Part shown: in pieces, positions 14,115-26,780 of the stretch
Layout of the letters: each line of letters begins with the position of its first letter
Numbering within the stretch: position 1 is the first letter of the stretch
Source of the DNA: Trissonchulus latispiculum
Taxonomy: Eukaryota; Nematoda; Enoplea; Enoplida; Ironidae
Reading direction: 5' to 3'
Length of the DNA: 64,000 bases
NCBI GenBank assembly: GCA_030248195.1
Contig: JASAND010020474.1
Coordinates: forward strand, 1 to 64,000
The notes under the pieces: generated by a model
Database searches by the model: none
What the model saw: the letters and a program-made list of their open reading frames with translations, nothing else
What the model was told of the DNA's origin: nothing
Made by a program: the position numbers and the translations under genes

Positions 14115-15300
14115 ATGATATGAATGCGTGCGCCGCCAAAAGAGCACAAAGTTTGACCTCCGAGGGAAGTGAACCTCAACCTTTATGTGCCATGCGAATG
14201 GATACTTCGTTAAACTTTCTATCGAAAGGTTCAATTCCCCACCTTAGCAGTAATGACGTTGCATTGTTTCTTGAGCAAGAAACTTAGGTCATTAATACTA
14301 CGATAGTCGATTGACACGTTAAATTGGTAGATCCGTGTGCTGCCTTACCGGGGGGCCTTGCTAAGGAAACCTTTATCTACTTATCATCAAGAGCAGTACC
14401 CTTTTGAAAGATGTGTAATTTGCATTCTAGCCGCCGGCTCAAAATAGGTTACGTAAGTTTGAGGGGTATCTTTGATCCCACCCATCTGGTTTGAAGCGTC
14501 GAGAGATACTGTGCTCCTCTAACTTACTTATGGGAAGTTAATAGATGCCTTGACACTCGAGCCGAAAGGCTAGAAGGTGTCTGTTCCAACTTTCCATTAC
14601 GGGACAGCATTTAAGTGACGTAACGATGACCTATGACGACACCAGCTATGACTGATGGAGAGAGGCAAATGTTAGCGCCCTCTTACAACCAGCCTTAATA
14701 ACAAACACAACATGCTTTCAATGAATACAAGCGAGTAATTTAATGTATAGTTAAGGAATACAAAGTTTTGTCCGTGGTATTTTTCAAATGTCATTTTCAT
14801 TTTTTGAAAATAATGTTATTTCAAATAGTAAAGTTGGCCATTACTGGAATGGATATGCCACCCCCAAGGCAAGCCTGTTACGAAAGCCAAAGCTGAAACG
14901 TTTGCAGTAATGAAGAAATGAAGACCCTATAAAACCGAATCTTAGTCTTAGACCAGCTGATGCACACCTAGATTAATTGTGTTAAAGCAGTATAATTTGA
15001 GAATGTTGATTTAATTGAACAGTTTTTAATAGATGTGAATATACCATTAGTATATTGTCATTAGCTCAGTTAAAGTACGGAAGTTGATTCATATTTTGTT
15101 AAAATTTAAAAGAGTATCTCCTGATTAATTTTGCTTCGCAAATACAATTGGGTTTGCTGGGGGTAAAACATTTTTGTTGTAGTATAAATATTGCACAAAT
15201 ATAAACTTTAATCTGTTTGCATGATGTCCAAATTCAGTGGCTCAATCCATATCACGTATACCCAAAATACATAAATAAATACGTACATTTATTGCTAAGA
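14115..15300. other. No gene recognised
   Basis: Unique-looking sequence between two TTAA elements. I see no exon with convincing splice sites, no tRNA and no terminal repeat. Part of it may be intron of the gene whose last exon is at 15,316-15,445. Confidence 0.3.
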
Positions 15301-15315
15301 ATAGTGATGAAAGTT

Positions 15316-15445
15316 CTAGGCATTTATCAGGAACTCTTTCCAGTCGGAATTCCAATGCTGCCTGGTCCGTGCGAGGTAGTGGGGTGACCAGCGATATCTC
15401 TCGCAGTTGGCTTCCAGTGCTTGCTTAGTATTACCGTCAATTGCT
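15316..15445 (-). CDS. Terminal exon of an unrecognised gene
   Basis: On the minus strand TTATACCAG is followed by an open 43-codon stretch ending in TAG (15316-15318). It has a balanced composition, with blocks such as CERYRWSPHYL and HWNSDWKEFL, unlike the low-complexity frames around it. An AATAAA signal follows the stop by about 20 nt on the same strand (near 15,290). Together these indicate a real last exon. Upstream exons are not visible in the window, possibly because the TTAA element at 15.7-17.1 kb lies in the preceding intron. Family unknown. Confidence 0.45.
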
Positions 15446-15701
15446 CTGGTATAACACAGTGCCATAAAAACATAAAATGAAATATGACTATCTATTGACG
15501 ATCTATTGACTGACTATTAAATTAAATTAAATTGCAATTTCATTAAGTTTTTCAAATTTTTGAAAAATTTGCCATGAAAACACATGACACCTGGTATGAT
15601 GATGCAGCAAATTTTCATCCTCGATTTATGAGCAATCTGAGGCACTAGGTGCGTATTTGTTTGAGCCAGAATCACAAAACGAGTCGCACTTTATCGTTTA
15701 A

Positions 15702-17077
15702 GGTGGTGATTCCCTTTGGAGACATTAACTTTGAACCCTTAATACTCATCCATTCCTTACAGTTAAGAAGCCATTTTATATCAAAATGGAGGTTAGCATT
15801 TTCTCTTTCTAATGAATACAGAGAACCACACTTTAGTTCTCGAAAATTTATTTTACTGCATTTTTGAAGTAATTTAACCTTCCAGATTTTTTGCAGACTA
15901 AAGTAAATGTTTCGCTAGGCATCGGCTACATCATTTGATTCCACTATAAAATACCTGGGGGACCCTTTTTTAATTATTATGAAACCGCTCTTCGTTATAA
16001 AGAAATTAGCTAAAATATGCGCAACCTGGATTTTGCCTACTTTTCCCAACTTTGGCAAGCGACCACTTTAGCTAGAAAGCAGCATTCGGGGCAACTAAAA
16101 GCATGTCACTGTTTTGTATAAGACACGTGTAGCAAGTGGCAACCCTATAGCTTGCATAGTAAATGCTCCACAAGTGTTGGAAAAAATTTGGTCATGTTTT
16201 TGCAAAAACTACATTTTTTATGATAGCAGCGTACGGGATTTAGCATTTAGAAGATTACAATGCTACGAATAATCGACCTCGACAATTCCTTTAAAGTAAC
16301 TCCCTTAGTTTAACTTTACGGCTTGCGTAGCTCAAGTAACGGCGGATTATTTGATTTCTGCAAAAATGACAAGTTTTCAACGCCGAAATAAAAATAAGCT
16401 ATATCTCATTATTTTTGAGGGACTGCATTTTTGAAGAAATTTAATTTTCCTGTTTTTTGCTGGATTTTGCCACCTTTCCCTTGGCAAGTGACCACGTTAA
16501 CTTGAAAGCAGCGATCGGGTCAACTAAAAAGGGTCCCTGGGTATTTTTGTGTAAAACACGTCAAGTATGTGGCAACCCTCTGGCTTGCATATTAAATGCT
16601 CAACAATCGCGGGATTCGGTCATGTTTTTGCAAAAACTACATGTTTTATAACAGCAGCGAACGGGATAACATTTAGAAGATTACAATGTCACGAATAATC
16701 GAGACCTTCAAATTGACGCCCTTAGTTTGATTTTACGGCTTACGTAGCACAAGTAACAGCGATTGCTTGATTTCTGCAAAAATGACAAGTTTTCAACTCC
16801 AAATTAAGAAAGTAAGCTATATCTCACTATACAAAAAAAGCTAAAAGGGCGCTTCAAAAAGCAAAAATGTAGGGCTCAATAAGATCTTTCGAATGAATAT
16901 AGTCATAGCTATACAGCTACTGTCTAAATATTAAAAATCGGCAAAAACGGCCCTGAACGGATATGTAGAAGTTTTGAGGCGGGATTGCGCGGAGGGTGTT
17001 AGAATGCTAAAATAACTTATTTTGGAAACTTTCATGAAATTTCATCTTGATTTGAACCGTCAACCAATAATATGTGT
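15702..17077. mobile_element. TTAA element, inverted and internally duplicated copy
   Basis: Begins at TTAA (15698-15701) with GGTGGTGATTCCCTTTGG and runs as the reverse complement of the copy at 13,125-14,110. The far end near 17,077 is degraded. An internal ~430-bp segment (from about 16,080 and again from about 16,490) is duplicated in tandem and diverged. No coding sequence. Confidence 0.65.
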
Positions 17078-17492
17078 AATGAACTGAGTTGGATTAAATA
17101 AAAAACTTGACTAATTTGATTTGATTTCCAAAGTGGGGTCGCTTAGGTTAGAAGTTCGCTTACACGGAAGGTTAGCGCGTTTGCCTAGGCAGACAAACTT
17201 ATGTACCAGATTCCCGAAAGGTGATTTACCAAAATCGGGGATCTCTACAGCTAACCCGATAGGGGTACTATTGTGAGTTCGTTTAGGTAAGAGGGGTTCG
17301 GCTCTATCCAATCGCACCTGGAGTATGGATAGGAAGGTTCTGACGCAACAGGTCAAAACTAAGATCAGACTGTTAGTCTTCAATTCTGAGTTCAGATCTG
17401 ACTTAGATCTGAACAATTTACCTTTTATTACTTCCGGGGAGATCTCACCTGTGTGAAAGGTTGAAATCAGGATCTGAAAGATGTGAAGAAAA

Positions 17493-17568
17493 GTGACCAG
17501 GGCGGGGATCGAACCGCCGAGCTTTGGTTTAAGAAGTAGAACGCTCTACCACTGCGCCACATCCCCGG
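17493..17568 (-). ncRNA. tRNA-like body in LTR, copy 1
   Basis: On the minus strand this reads GGGGATG, then an A box TGGCGCAGTGG, then a B box GGTTCGATCCC with a perfect GGCGG/CCGCC stem. The D stem pairs, but the T loop is one base long and the anticodon stem does not pair well, so it is not a functional tRNA gene. It keeps both halves of a type 2 RNA polymerase III promoter. Confidence 0.55.
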
Positions 17569-17980
17569 ACAAGGAGACTAGATTATTACGCTGATTTCAA
17601 CCTTTCTGGGTTGCTGATATTTAACATACTCCCCTTGCAAATTGAAATTCGGCCTCGAATTTCCAGGAATTGCAGGTCGGTCCTCAAATCCAAGAACCAC
17701 GTGGTCTAAGGGCGGCTCCCCGGCTGCCTCCTAACCCGAGGCCATCTCATACTTCATTCTTCTTCAAAGCCGGGAGCCTTTACAAATCAAAGAACCATAC
17801 AACCATATACAATAACCCTTAGCACCACGAGGACCACAATATACCAAACCATCTATCTTGACCTGCAATTCCACCAGTCCCAGGCATCACAAACGACTTC
17901 ATCTCCTCAGAGCGGTAAGGACACGGCACGGTCGCCAAATGTGAAAGGTTGAAATCAGGATCTGAAAGATGTGAAGAAAA

Positions 17981-18056
17981 GTGACCAGGGCGGGGATCGA
18001 ACCGCCGAGCTTTGGTTTAAGAAGTAGAACGCTCTACCACTGCGCCACATCCCCGG
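17981..18056 (-). ncRNA. tRNA-like body in LTR, copy 2
   Basis: Identical to the sequence in the other LTR: same A box, B box, paired D and T stems and unpaired anticodon arm. Confidence 0.55.
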
Positions 18057-18114
18057 ACAAGGAGACTAGATTATTACGCTGATTTCAACCTTTCTGGGTT
18101 GCTGATATTTAACA

Positions 18115-21100
18115 CCTGGATCTCTTTTCAGCAGCTGAAAGGTAGACTCCGATTTGCACGCAACAAGATCAATTTATTAACTACTAAGGACAATATGATT
18201 ATAATTAAAGAGGACAGAACAGTTTCAGGGCAATTATTAACTACAATTAGAATTACAATATTCAACAGGATACTAGTTACACAATTTACCAGAGTTGCCA
18301 GCCCTGAGGATTATTTTAAGGGGATGAAGGACTATTGGAACACGACTCAACTCAACTAAAGTTTGACCGGTTAATAACTAAGTTAAGACTAATTATTAAT
18401 CCTCTTCTTCAGGTATTATGACTGGGCACAATAGGTAGTGTTGCGTGTCGTGTGTTTAGCTAAAATCTACTCTCTATTCGTCCTTTACAGAAAGGCTACA
18501 ACACAGGTTCAATATAACAGATAATTAATAAAGTTAGCAGGGTGTCGGTGAGTAACAGATCCGGTCTATGGAGTTGGGTGATCTCGTCAGGTTACGCCTG
18601 CAACCTCACGAGTGGTTAGGGAAGTTTGGATTGTAAACAAAACAGGGGTCGGTCCAGGCGGGGTGGTACCGGGAGATGGCTACAAAAATAATTATAATTT
18701 AAATTAAACAGTTAATTTAATAGGATCTACTACTATCTTCCTTCGTGGATCAGTTGTTTCTTCACAGTACAGTTAGGTAGTTTGGCCTAAGCCAGAGACA
18801 ACACAGGGATGATAACTTCCAAAGAAAGAATAGAAGAACAGGTAAGGGACTGCATTTTCAGATACTTTTTAGAATAGAGGAATGAACAGCGAACAGGGAT
18901 TGATTTCTAATACAGTTTTAGGTTCACCCGACAATGATTAGGTTCCTTGGGTCAAGTCTCTGCCTCAGATTCTTAGACTGCAATTCTCCTCCAATGTACC
19001 TTCAATTGTACTGAATAGCGCTTAACAGGATCAGAATCGAATCAGGCAAATCAATATCAATCACTACTGGCTAATCTACTGGATAACTGGACTACTGCTT
19101 CTGCAGACACTGGCTCATCAATTCGCTCAAAGCTCCACTGGATCAGAATACTGAGGATCCAAATCCGGCAGGAATGACCTTCGACGAACCTGAATCAAAT
19201 GGGTTAAAACCCATTAGTTCAGAATACAAGTGCGGGAATCAAACCCAGCAACTATTACTCACTTATAAGGCTTTCAGAGACGAAATTTAGAACCTTAGTA
19301 ATTTCTGATTGAGATTTTGTTGAAAAACCCGAAACAGTGCTCTTCAACCGCCTTAGCGGGATAACAAGTGATCAGTTATGCGTTTTTAGCTTGCTATAGA
19401 TAAAATTTCACCGAATATAAGATTTTGGGCGATTTCTTGCATGGGAATGCAAGAAATCGCTGATTTAACATATATTCATGTATGGTCATATTCGGTCTGC
19501 GCATAATTAGGTTTGAGGCGTAAGATTTGCGACAGGAAAACACCTGTTTCCTGTATACCAAGTTTACAAAGATAGAAACGTGTGCTTACAAAATCATTCC
19601 TTTTTGACTCATTAGAAGATGGTTTCGTCGTAATTCTTAATTCTTACGTAATTACACAGTATTAACATTCTAACTAACTATTATTTATGTGATTTTTAGG
19701 TTTATTTGATGCTTACGTAATGATATTCACCGTGTATGCCATTAAATCCAATAGTTGTTTGTTTGCATTGATTAAAAAGTATGATTTGATGTTTACAGCC
19801 CGACTAGGCTAGGATTTTCGATAGAAAATGATTATCCTTTTATAGTTACTTGTCAATATAAAAGTTTGAGCTGTAGAGACAATATGCTTTGTGAAAATAC
19901 AAATTATAACCAAATTAGTTACCCCGTTAGCGAGAACGAGTGAGGGCAAGAATAACAACCTTGGCATAATTCTTGCCATTTGATTAAAACTGACTTTTGT
20001 CTTTGTGTTAAAGGCTGACAAAATGTGTGAGCTATTTTGCAATGCACTGCAAGAATTACTAGCTTGAGGTGAATTCACTGGTACAGATCTAGGTGATTAA
20101 CACATACAATTAATACGAAACAGTGGACAGACTTAGCTAGTTTATATTACCGATTTTGGGACAGAATTCGGCTCTAAACAGGTGAAACTGACCAGCACGA
20201 AGTCCTTTATCTGCGATTCGTCCACTCCCTTCTTGCGGGCATACCTACGTTTACGAATCGAGGACCACCTGGTAGTATCAACTTATCCTGGGGGTCCCCG
20301 TGACCCTGGACCATATTAGCTACCTAATTTGCATATTACCCTAATACTGAAGTATGTACTCATTCACACAGTTTATCACACTTATGTCCCTCAGATCAAC
20401 AAATATTCAACAACAAACAAACATTTGTACACATTCACACCATTTTCCTGCCTAATACAGGAGTCCTAAGGTAAACTTCACGAGGATTGGTCTCATGCAC
20501 CTGATGAGAACCGGTGAGCTACCACATATCAAGATAATCCAGTACAACTGACATTTCGGACTGTTTAAAATACTATCTTTAATTAATGTAAAGCTTAATG
20601 CAATCTGCAACTTGACAATTATTGGTGGAGCATACTACAGCTTGTTGAGTTTTGGAATTCCCTGGATTATCCTAATATTGCTAATTACATTATTAATAAT
20701 CATTCACTCAACTAACATACATACAGATTTGACAATTCTCACAACCCCTATCGTACAAGGGGAGTTTCCGTGAGTTGCCACCACAATCATACAAAAACAC
20801 TCATTCCACATACATGCAAATCAGAACATTCTACAACCATTTAGTCAAACATCCTTGAAACTTGGTTAATTTCGGAACCTCACGCTCCATAAGGAGTTTA
20901 CCCGAATAACCACCTTAGGTACTTTTTTTTGGGGACACATTCACATCTAAATTTTATAACACACTCACGCTTCTTTCTTGCAAAACATTCACATTTCAGA
21001 CTTACAAAACATTCACACTTTAATCATACAAAACAATCATATTAATAACCATCTAGCTACTTAGACTAACTTAATAAACTAAACTTAGGCTCATATGTGT

Positions 21101-24100
21101 AAGAAGTTTGTAAACTTTGAACTTTGTTGTGCGCGACTTTTATGGCTTTTGCAATTCCTTAGAATTGCTTATAAAAGAAATTTTACTGAAAAACATGTGA
21201 GCTTCACAGGTTTGGAAAAGATTTAACTTGAATTTTGGTGAAAGCCAGTGAGTAATAATTGCTAAGCAATTACTACTAGCAACAAAGAACAATAATTTAA
21301 ACTAAATACACAATTAGTTAATGCTACAAAGATTGAGGAAGCCGGCCATTCCTCTTAAACGGCTAATTCAGAATTAATTAAATTAAACATAGAACGACTC
21401 AGGTTTTAAGAATTGGCTTTAAAATACCCTATAACTTTTAATACCTAATGATTTTAATGCCGACCTAACGATGAAATAAAGACATAATACTGACAGTGTG
21501 ATTTTTCGAGCAATACGGCGTTTTTTATGAGAACATAGCCGGCAACTCCTAGTTGCCGGCTGTGGGGAGTTATTTCTCCTAACTAGCTTATTAATTTCAG
21601 AGCCGTAATTAAGGGGCTCTCTAACTCAGAATCAGGGGTTTGGGGTCCCACTCATAATCCCATGAAAACTACGAAAAATAACCCCAAAAGTGACAAATAA
21701 AGAGAATAATTTGGCCATAAAGGCCTACTAATTTTTAGGCCAAAAAGCCCGTGGCTTGGTTGGCGAAAAGAGATGAAAACGGAAAACGAAAAAAGAAGAG
21801 AAAGGTGGACACATCTCAATACCTCCATCGCACAGGAGGGGTTTACATGAGCTGCCCTTGACTTTTTGAATTAATTAAATAATAAAATAAAAGTGAAATA
21901 AAACTGGCCCGGAGGCCCAACATGCTATGCAAATAAAAGAATGGCCTTGGGCCCATAAAATTGCTGTGAAATCGGGGCTCGCTGGCCCAAAAACTTCATA
22001 AAAAATTGGCCATAAAGACCCCAAAATACCATATAAAAAATAGGGCCCGAAGGCCGAAAATTGCATGTAAAAAATTAAGGCCAAAAGGCCGAAAAATCCT
22101 GGTATTTTTTCCTAGGCAAGAGATTTGAGCCGGGCATAAAAACCCATATGGCTCCTCAAGTTGTGGTGTTCGTGCTTGTCTTAATCTTCCTTTCTGGCCT
22201 GTGAGCCAGAAAGGTCCCTAAAAAGCGTCCTAGAGGGGAGTGCGTATTACTATATTCCCGTACCACACCAGTGGTCCGAGAAGTAATACGCACGGGGGAG
22301 GGGAGTTAAAATCCGACCGCTGTCGGTCGCAGCTAAACGAACACTGAAGAGACTGAAATTTTGGGGACCGAGCTGACAGTTTTGCTGACAGCTCGGTGAC
22401 AGGTCATTAGCAAACTGGGGGCGGAATTCTCCTTTTATTTTAGCCTAAAGCTTCTAGAAAGTTCTAGAACTTTCTAGAAGCTTGCTATCCTTTCCACAGG
22501 GCCATCAGCGGCTGGTTGAGCCAGCTGGGCCATTAAGGGCTGAAATTAATGAGATTTGCGAATTATTGCCCCCCAACTGACCCTTTTTTGATGGATTTTC
22601 GGTGCTGAAATTCTGCAAAACTTTGCGAAACTTTTGTTAACATGTAAACGTAACCAAAGGGGAATTACTGCTAATTTTGACCCTTATTTCTAACTTGTAC
22701 GCAATCTACGTAAGCTTCAAATACTTAAAATGAGAATCTTGATATTCTACGTATTTGACTAGACCTATTTGGTTGATTTTTGGAATAATTTTAATTGGGG
22801 GAATTTAATTAAGCCCCCTCCGAACTTTATCTATGTGTTAAAATTTGTGTCTTATTTTCCTCTGGAGAGGCGAACTTTTGTTGTCCTCCTTTTGCTGGAC
22901 TAGGCCCAACAAAAGTTCACCTGAGGACAATCCTCAAGTACGTAGGAAAAGAAAAGGGACAGCAGTACACCTGACTGCTATGTAGTCTGGGAGGTAGACA
23001 ACCTCCCAGACAAAGAAAGGAGAAAGGAAAGAGAGAAAGAAGTTAGTACAAAGGTTTTTTAGAAGTCCCCTTTTTGGACTTTCCTTTTAAGCAAAGTAAG
23101 ATTAGGAAATTAAAACTAATCTTACTAAAACATTTTCGCTTATAACTCACTCAATTTTGGGAGTTAAAACGTGGGGATTGCATTTTCGAAAATGGGAGAA
23201 ATTTCTCTTTCATATGAGCCTAAGTTGCATCACAGACCAAAAATTTATTTCTTACGTAATAATTAGCTAAGTAACATAAATTAAACCTAACTAATACCAA
23301 TTAACATGATTAATAACAAATTAAGACCTTAGAACATTGTAAAACACGAATTATTACAAATTTACGTACTTAGGTACTTATCACTTTTAATTTCTTACGT
23401 ACTGCATAATTATGGGATTATCTCGTTAAACCAGCTTCTAATATTTGTTGTTAAACAATAGAAAGTGCTGCTAGACACTGCTGACAAGAATTATTGCATT
23501 CTTTTCAACTAGAAATGCTGAATTCTTTCCATGATAGTTCTATATTTTTATTTTACGCCAACACTGGAATTCCTGGACTTTTATGAATCTTCCTTTCTTA
23601 TTAATCTCTAGTAATGGAAGGGAAGAGTGACCGCACCCGGGTCACTGCAAGAAAGGGACACCTGTCCTTTCGGTAAGGGGAATTTTGGGATTGACTTATA
23701 ATCATTACCTCAAGTATATATAATAGATCATTATTTTGGGCCAATTAATCCGGACTAAACTTGTAAGTGCCCTTCTCTTGTGCTAGCAATAAGATAATTT
23801 TAAGCTTTTCCTCTCGTAATGACAATTGGATACTCAATTGGAACTGGCAACTCTGATTTCAACAATTATACAATTACAATTAATTATGGCTTGGACACAA
23901 TACCAAAACTAAAACTTAACATAGGCAAGATCTTTAAATTCCGCTTTCAGTAGAAACTTTTTTTGGGACGATGACCAATTAGAAATTAACTTTTTTAACC
24001 ACTTTTGAGCACAAGATCTAAGTCATTCCATTACAAATTTTAACGGGACGCAAGCTAGACGCAACATAAACTAAACAACTAAACTAAGCAACTAAACAAT

Positions 24101-24300
24101 ATAGTAACCGAAAACTAAGACGCTTTTTCCTAAAAACAGTAGAAAAGCTCTCCAAAACAAGACAATTCAGTTTCACCCCTTTAGACGGATGGTTACAGCT
24201 TACAAGTCAAATTGGATAGAAATATACGTTTAGCACTATCTATGCTTGTTTAACTTCACTTCTTGAGGCGACCAGCGGCGAAACCTTTTCCATTTATTTT
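18115..24300. other. 6-kb AT-rich region without recognisable genes; hairpin cluster
   Basis: I find no exon, transposase or reverse transcriptase here. It does hold many perfect short inverted repeats, with arms at 19429-19442/19447-19460, 21537-21547/21551-21561, 22189-22198/22205-22214, 22240-22251/22282-22293, 22367-22375/22389-22397, 22985-22995/23001-23011 and 23095-23105/23116-23126. Their sequences are unrelated to one another. Phrases like AAGGGGAGTTTCCGTGAGTTGCC recur in variant form near 20,745, 20,890 and 21,835. It may be a large non-coding transposon. Confidence 0.4.
22448..22483. promoter_or_regulatory. 36-bp palindrome forming a heat-shock element
   Basis: A perfect palindrome in which TTC and GAA alternate at strict 5-bp spacing for six units, bounded by AAGC and GCTT. 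This is the canonical nGAAn array bound by heat-shock factor trimers. It lies next to a hairpin with repeated TGACAG words (22,370-22,405). No coding sequence is visible downstream. Confidence 0.5.
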
Positions 24301-24965
24301 TATGGTTTTCTTAAAAACATTTGTAAAAAACTGTGTTCCACACTGAACCACTGACGAGCCGCACAGTGTGTGGATATGGTCTGGTTACGGTCGCATGCAC
24401 TACTTATATAGATTGTATGTACATTTTCTGTTTATGTGTAACTGTATACACTTCTATCATTTGCAATGTGCAACTAAATTGCTTTCACAGCGTATTGTTG
24501 TATTGCTACACTGTATTGCTCTGGCAGTCTCTTACGATTATGGAGAAGCCACGCGATAATAGTATAAATGTAAAACTGATGGTACGTTTGACGCACAACT
24601 AATTATTTCACACATTATTTCGGGAGAAAATTCACTTTTGTAAGAGTAAAAACTTTAAATGTTTCCAGTACCAATTTTTCCGTTTTTTCCAAAAATTTCT
24701 TCGGGTCCTGGGGGCTCTGCCCCTAGACCCCCGGTGTTTCCCACGTCATGGAATGTCAAGGTTGTCATGGAATGCCAAGGTGCAAGGTCATGCCTCAATG
24801 TTACTCAATGTTATTTGTTAAGTTGTTGTCCACCTGCATCCATATCAGATCATTTCGAACTCATAAATTTCACTTCAATAAATATATAGATCTTACTTGA
24901 TGCATAATCGTGAACATTTATATTGTTTTCATTCAACACGTCAGACAGGATCAAGATTGTAGTAA

Positions 24966-25917
24966 GGAACTGTCTCAAATTATAATCGTTTAATGCGATT
25001 ATTTGAGAACGCATTTATCTTTGCAAGTTATACGTTTGTCGAAGTCGCATTATGCGTTTTGATTCAGTTCAAAATGCGTTTTGAAGAAATGTTTTTACTA
25101 CCAACTTGGTGCCCAGCTTAAGTCTTATAAAAACGTTGCTTTGTCTGTCTTGTTTGCTGTTTTTGAAGCGTTTTTATTGAAACTTTGTGGCTGGCAGTTG
25201 AAGTTAATGGTTGCTATTGAATTCTGCTTGCCTAGTCATGGCTAAGCAGTGGGCTGGAAGTCCCCGAAAATACATGTCGTTTTTTCATCAAAAGCCACCC
25301 CTTTGCAGACGGCGACTTGGTGCTATTCTCAGGGAGTTGAAGAGGCAATTTCCATCAGTGTGCCCCTCCTCAAGTCCGCAAAAAATGGACAAACAAGTCA
25401 AAAGCTGGCTCAATACCGCCTGCAGAAGTCGCTTACATAATTCTAAACCTAAACGCCAACTGAATGTTAACCATTAGAAACTGTGACAGCATACTGCCAA
25501 TTTAAACTGACTTACTACTTTTTTGTTTACAATTGATCTGTTGTTTTTGTTTCTGCATTTACTGTATTCATACTTTGAACCATTCAATTATAAAACATAC
25601 AACATGTGGATCAAATGGTGCTATTTGATATATGAAGGAGCCTTTTTTAGCAGATAGGCTTGGCTGGAGAAGTTTAAGCAGGCTCAGTTTTTAACTAAAG
25701 CCTTGAAAGAAACTGAAGGCATTTTTGTCTGACATACTGAATAGGTTGTTTACTACATAAAGAGATTCGTTGAAAGATAAGGTAAACGAATTCAAAACGC
25801 ATAATGCGATTCAGACAGTGGCAAAATACGTATAAAACAATCTACATATACGTTTCCAGAAACGCATATACGATTGAAAAATGCGCATTTTCTGGAAGGA
25901 TAATTTGAGACAGTTCC
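24966..25917. mobile_element. PIF/Harbinger-like MITE
   Basis: A 952-bp element with ends GGAACTGTCTCAAATTAT and, inverted, ATAATTTGAGACAGTTCC, flanked by TAA (24963-24965 and 25918-25920). A 3-bp TWA target is the Harbinger hallmark. Subterminal copies of AACGCATAATGCGA occur at both ends. An 88-codon frame at 25211-25477 is unrecognised and probably not a gene. Confidence 0.8.
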
Positions 25918-26139
25918 TAAAGTAAAACCCCGAAAATAACAAATTTGTACCTGTAGCAGGAGCAGAATATCCAAATTTTTTGATTCCTCTAAAAACGTTT
26001 TTCGCAAAAAACTACACAAATTTCAATTTGAATTATATAATGCAAGGCTACCATTTTTGTAAAATTTTCAAATACAAAAGGCCTATGTACCTGCATTTCA
26101 CGATGAATTTATTGTACCTAGCGTTCATAGTAAAATGGG

Positions 26140-26780
26140 GAATCCTTTCAAGAAGCAGTAATTCTCATGGTTTTGAAAATAGAATTTATATGATATTTAC
26201 TACCTTTCTTCTTAGTGATATTAATTTAATAACTATTTCATTAATTTTTAATACCGTAATTAGTTTATCTATAACATTGAACATCGGAATAATGTATGCC
26301 AATAAAATCGAGAATTACTCACGAAATGCGTTAAATGCTACAGACGCTAAACTAATCTTTTTAAACATTTCCATTACGGATTTAATCAGTAGTTGCAAAA
26401 AATCTCCAACTCCTGTGGGGCTCCCTCCGCCCCCAGACCCCCCGCTGCTCACTTCCAATGCTGTTTTCAGGGATCAGTAGTTCTCAGAGTTTTCGAAACT
26501 GAATGTATGTTTGATATTTACTACCTTTTTCTCAATGCTATTCCTAAACATTTCATTAATTTTTAATACTTTAATTAGTTTAAGTATATTATAACATTGA
26601 AATATCGGAATGTGTGTCAATAATATTGAAAATTACTCAAGGTTTTGCGTTAGATGCAACAAGACACAGGTGCCAAATAAAATCTTTTTAAACATTTCCA
26701 TTACGGATTATTCGGGAAATGCAAAAACTTCTTCAACTTCTGGGGGGCTCCGCCCCCAGACCCCCCCCCCCGTGGCCGCA
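26140..26780. repeat. Two diverged direct repeats of about 330 bp
   Basis: Segments from about 26,150 and 26,465 both begin with AGTA-TTCTC-GTTTT and end in a GGGGGCTCCGCCCCCAGACCCCCC palindrome-like G/C block. The same terminal block recurs at 24,700, 55,640 and 57,700, so this is a dispersed transposon motif. Not coding. Confidence 0.5.

Larger units (their letters stand above)
17452..18114 (-). mobile_element. TRIM: miniature LTR retrotransposon
   Basis: Two direct repeats of 175 bp (17452-17626 and 17940-18114) look identical base for base, begin TG and end CA, and are flanked by CCTG on both sides (17448-17451 and 18115-18118). Read on the minus strand, the 313-bp interior starts two bases after the LTR with TGGCGACCGTGCCGTGTC (17920-17937), a good primer-binding site. 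It ends GCAAGGGGAGTA against the second LTR, a classical polypurine tract. No gag-pol is present, so mobility would depend on a partner element. Identical LTRs imply a very recent insertion. Confidence 0.85.

Noticed and set aside
17493..18056. Two functional tRNA genes
   Set aside because: Anticodon arm unpaired and T loop of wrong size; they are identical parts of two LTRs.
20490..20530. Hammerhead ribozyme core (CTGATGAG)
   Set aside because: The required stem II and GAAA do not follow at the right place.
25211..25477. 88-codon frame in the Harbinger-like MITE as a transposase or Myb-like protein
   Set aside because: No catalytic or DNA-binding motif recognisable; the element is short and looks non-autonomous.
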